This document shows, one piece after another, positions 18,052 through 20,144 of a stretch of DNA of 20,144 nucleotides (positions within the stretch are counted from its first letter, which is position 1; every line of letters starts with the position of its first letter). The stretch spans positions 1 to 20,144 of the forward strand of contig JAUCBJ010008629.1 of assembly GCA_032718475.1 (NCBI GenBank). The letters are read 5' to 3'. The notes beneath the pieces were generated by a model, which saw only the letters and a list, made by a program, of their open reading frames with translations, ran no database searches and was not told where the DNA came from. The stretch comes from Nemertoderma westbladi. Lineage: Eukaryota; Xenacoelomorpha; Nemertodermatida; Nemertodermatidae. Position numbers and translations under genes: made by a program.

Positions 18052-18485
18052 ATGTGTGCATTGTACTTGACACAATGAACCGGCGTAGCATTCTTGTGAA
18101 TGTGCTATCCAGAGATTTGGTATCCTCAGCAGTTAGAGCCCAGCATGGACTCCCATAGAGGAGTACTGGAACTACTGCTGCTCTAATTAATCGGACCTTA
18201 AGTTTCCGATTAATTATCGGTGACTTCCAAATCCTGGAAAGCCTATTCAAGGCTGCCCATGCCTTTCCCTTACGTATTCGAAGGTCCTCACCTGACTTCC
18301 GGATCCGTGATCCCAGGTAACAGAAGTCGTCCACATGCTCAAGCATACCATCCTTTGAGCTTATGCTCATCCGATCAGAGACTTGCTGAGGACTTTCAAA
18401 GTTAACTGTCAAAATTTTGGTCTTTCTGGAGTTAATAAAAAGACCAACACTAGAAGCAGCATGTTCTAATGAGCTGAGGAGCTGG
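18052..18485 (-). pseudogene. Post-RT fragment of the same non-LTR family as 11056-13441, minus strand
   Basis: Read on the minus strand from 18485, it encodes LLSSLEHAASSVGLFINSRK and then KILTVNFESPQQVSDRM, EHVDDFCYLGSRIRKSGEDL, KAWAALNRLSRIWKSPIINR, RAAVVPVLLYGSPCWALTAE and TKSLDSTFTRMLRR. This is the thumb and connector region after the FADD box. The DNA of the last part matches 13033-13088 closely (CAAATCTCTGGAT and on to TACAATGCACACAT) until 18052. There homology stops abruptly in a simple-repeat run. One G is missing in the CGCCGGTTCATTG run, so the frame is lost there. The 5' side begins without an upstream part of the element, so it is truncated at both ends. Its open frame extends into unrelated flanking DNA to 18589, which is probably chance. 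Confidence 0.8.
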
Positions 18486-18920
18486 CCTCGCGGATCGTTT
18501 CGTTGGTATTGTCCGGGGTCCGCGGTGGTGTCCTCTCTCCTTCCGATAGTTGGGGTTGTCCTGTGCTCATTCTCCCCTCTGGCAGTCACAGTTTGTGGGT
18601 TCTTGGGAGTTCTTCACTCTGCAGTCACAGTTTATAGTGGTACCTGGTATTTTGCACTGTGACGGGATCAAGGGATCCCGACCGGTTTGTTAAGCTACGC
18701 GTCACCGTGTTATTGAGAAAGATAGTGGTTTGCTGTTATCGCTTTGATGTTCGTAATGGATATGTAAATGGATAATAGATAATAGCACAGTTGACAGAAT
18801 AATACACGAAAAGCAGTATAAATATATGTAATATGTAGTGACGGTGACGGTGCAAAATGTAACCGGTTTTCACTGAACTGAACGACTGAGTTCAGCGATT
18901 ACACTGCACTCTACGCGGAA
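18486..18920. other. Non-coding stretch between inverted element copies
   Basis: CAGTCACAGTTT is repeated at about 18584 and 18621. GGGATC and GATCCC near 18665-18680, and CTGAAC and GTTCAG near 18870-18895, form small inverted pairs. A TATAAATATATG-like run lies near 18817. No coding is recognised. Confidence 0.5.
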
Positions 18921-20144
18921 CGACTACAGTGGCCAAGAATGAGGTTAAGGCTGCATCTAGGTCCCTGAACAGGCAGTACTCTGTTAATCTACAGGAGCTA
19001 ATAAACCAACAGGTTGATGCCATCAATGATGCCGACGACAGCAGGCAATCATCCCAGGCATGGAAATCGATCAACTTGCTTACTGGGCGGAAAAGCCAAC
19101 CAACCACCAAGGTTAAGGCTGAATCACCAGCCGATCGCCTCAATGGTTGGAAGGCCCACTTTGAAAAGCTCCTCAATAATGACAGGGTATTGCCTGATAA
19201 CTTTATAGAAGTAAAAGTGTCTGAGTCTGTACTCCCAGATATTCCCATTGGCGATATCTCCTTTGCAAAAGTGAAGGCTGCTGCAAAGAGCATTAAGACC
19301 AATCGTGCCAGTGGAGTAGATGGTGTTCCCCCTGAGGTCTTTAAAATACCTGAGTGTTTAAAGCTCATCTATCCCATCATAGTAGACATGTACCGATCAA
19401 CAAGAGTCCCACAAGAAATGAAAACAAATAAGTTGGTGCCAGTTCCCAAGAAGGGCAACCTAACACTCTATGGTTCTTTTTGGGGAATCTCATTGATCTC
19501 GATTGCTGCAAAGCTATACAATAGAATTATATTAAATCGCATCAGGGATCCCATTGAGAGACTGCTCCGTGGAAATCAGAATGGGTTCCGTAAAGGTCGT
19601 GGGACCATGGAACCCATTTTGGCACTTAGAAGGATAATTGAAGAGTTATCAAAAAAGTAAGACAAGCATCTGGCTGTTATATTTGTTGACTTCTTCAAGG
19701 CATTTGATTCAGTCTCCCACTCACGTATGTTCAGCATACTTTCATTATATGGGATTCCTGTTGAAATTATTGCAGCAATCAGATCAGTATACGATGGTTC
19801 GACAACATTTGTGTCTACTGTTGATGGTGACACAGAACCATTTGAAGTGTTATGGGGCGTCCTCCAGGGAGACACACTTGCACCATTCTTGTTCATAATT
19901 GTGGTTGACTATGTTCTACGCATGTCCTTAGATCATCATAATGATGATGGGGTGATGATAACTCCACCTACTGGCTCCAGAAGTCGAGGAAATCCTGCCA
20001 AGTACCTAACTGATCTAGACTTTGCTGATGACTTAGGAGTACTCTCAGAATCACTAGAGGGAGCCCAACGGCTCCTCAGCTCATTAGAACATGCTGCATC
20101 TTGTGTTGGTCTTTTTCTCCAGAAGACCAAATTTTGACAGTTAA
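18921..20144 (+). pseudogene. Reverse-transcriptase domain of the same non-LTR family, both ends partial
   Basis: Homology to the 11056-13441 copy begins at about 18921 (GACTACAG), so this copy lacks leader and endonuclease. One frame runs to 20137 with a single TAA at 19658-19660. The order is linker (KAASRSLNRQYSVNLQEL, FEKLLNNDRVLPDNF), RT entry (SIKTNRASGVDGVPPEVFKI), LVPVPKKGNLTLYG, GNQNGFRKGRGTMEPILALR, then motif A FVDFFKAFDS after the stop, VLQGDTLAPFLFIIVVDYVL, and motif C LDFADDLGVLS near 20020. Catalytic aspartates are intact; the nonsense codon and the changed end (LFLQKTKF, caused by small deletions relative to the minus-strand copy) make it inactive. It probably continues past the right edge. 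The family is RTE/I-like in style; I cannot fix the clade. Confidence 0.85.

Noticed and set aside
18486-18589. N-terminal extension of the minus-strand frame into GC-rich flank
   Set aside because: No homology with the element, and no start or motif; it is read-through into flanking DNA.
1-20144. CRISPR array, tRNA or rRNA genes, bacterial operon signals
   Set aside because: No direct repeats with unique spacers, no cloverleaf or rRNA-like stretch, and no prokaryotic gene arrangement was seen.

Overview
The window looks like repeat-rich, AT-rich nuclear DNA from an invertebrate metazoan; I cannot place it further. Evidence: no bacterial-style gene packing, exon/intron-like signals, simple-sequence retrotransposon tails, and at least five retroelement remnants. 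Two candidates for non-retroelement coding sequence stand out: an OB-fold-like exon (5622-5858) and a zinc-finger reading frame (14756-15807).

Layout. 1-3304: a CR1/L2-type non-LTR retrotransposon with an uninterrupted endonuclease-reverse transcriptase frame, open to the left edge. 3708-4459: the 3' end of a second non-LTR family with an (AAAT)n tail. 4483-5234: a probable 5' LTR, primer-binding-like site and decayed gag of an LTR retrotransposon. 5622-5858: the OB-fold-like exon. 7583-9699: a non-coding repeat region with 38-bp minisatellite units, a 289-bp tandem duplication and clustered ACCGGT palindromes. 9789-10653: an unrecognised reading frame ending in a 27-bp repeat that encodes Pro/Gln/Val-rich nonapeptides.

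11011-13486: a third non-LTR family, inserted as a unit flanked by a 45-bp direct repeat that reads as a target-site duplication. It keeps a 5' leader densely packed with perfect stem-loops and a decayed endonuclease. Its reverse-transcriptase core is missing, yet the deletion joins the linker to the C-terminal domain in frame. Two more pieces of the same family lie at 18052-18485 (minus strand) and 18921-20144 (plus strand, with the RT core).

13487-17213: an imperfect inverted repeat, a 30-bp tandem repeat, the zinc-finger frame, then Ty3/Gypsy-like gag and protease remnants.

Most interesting signal: the stem-loop chain at 11100-11746. It includes a degenerate internal duplication in which two hairpins differ in sequence but keep full pairing. 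Most genes here are decayed mobile-element parts, so no working pathway can be reconstructed.
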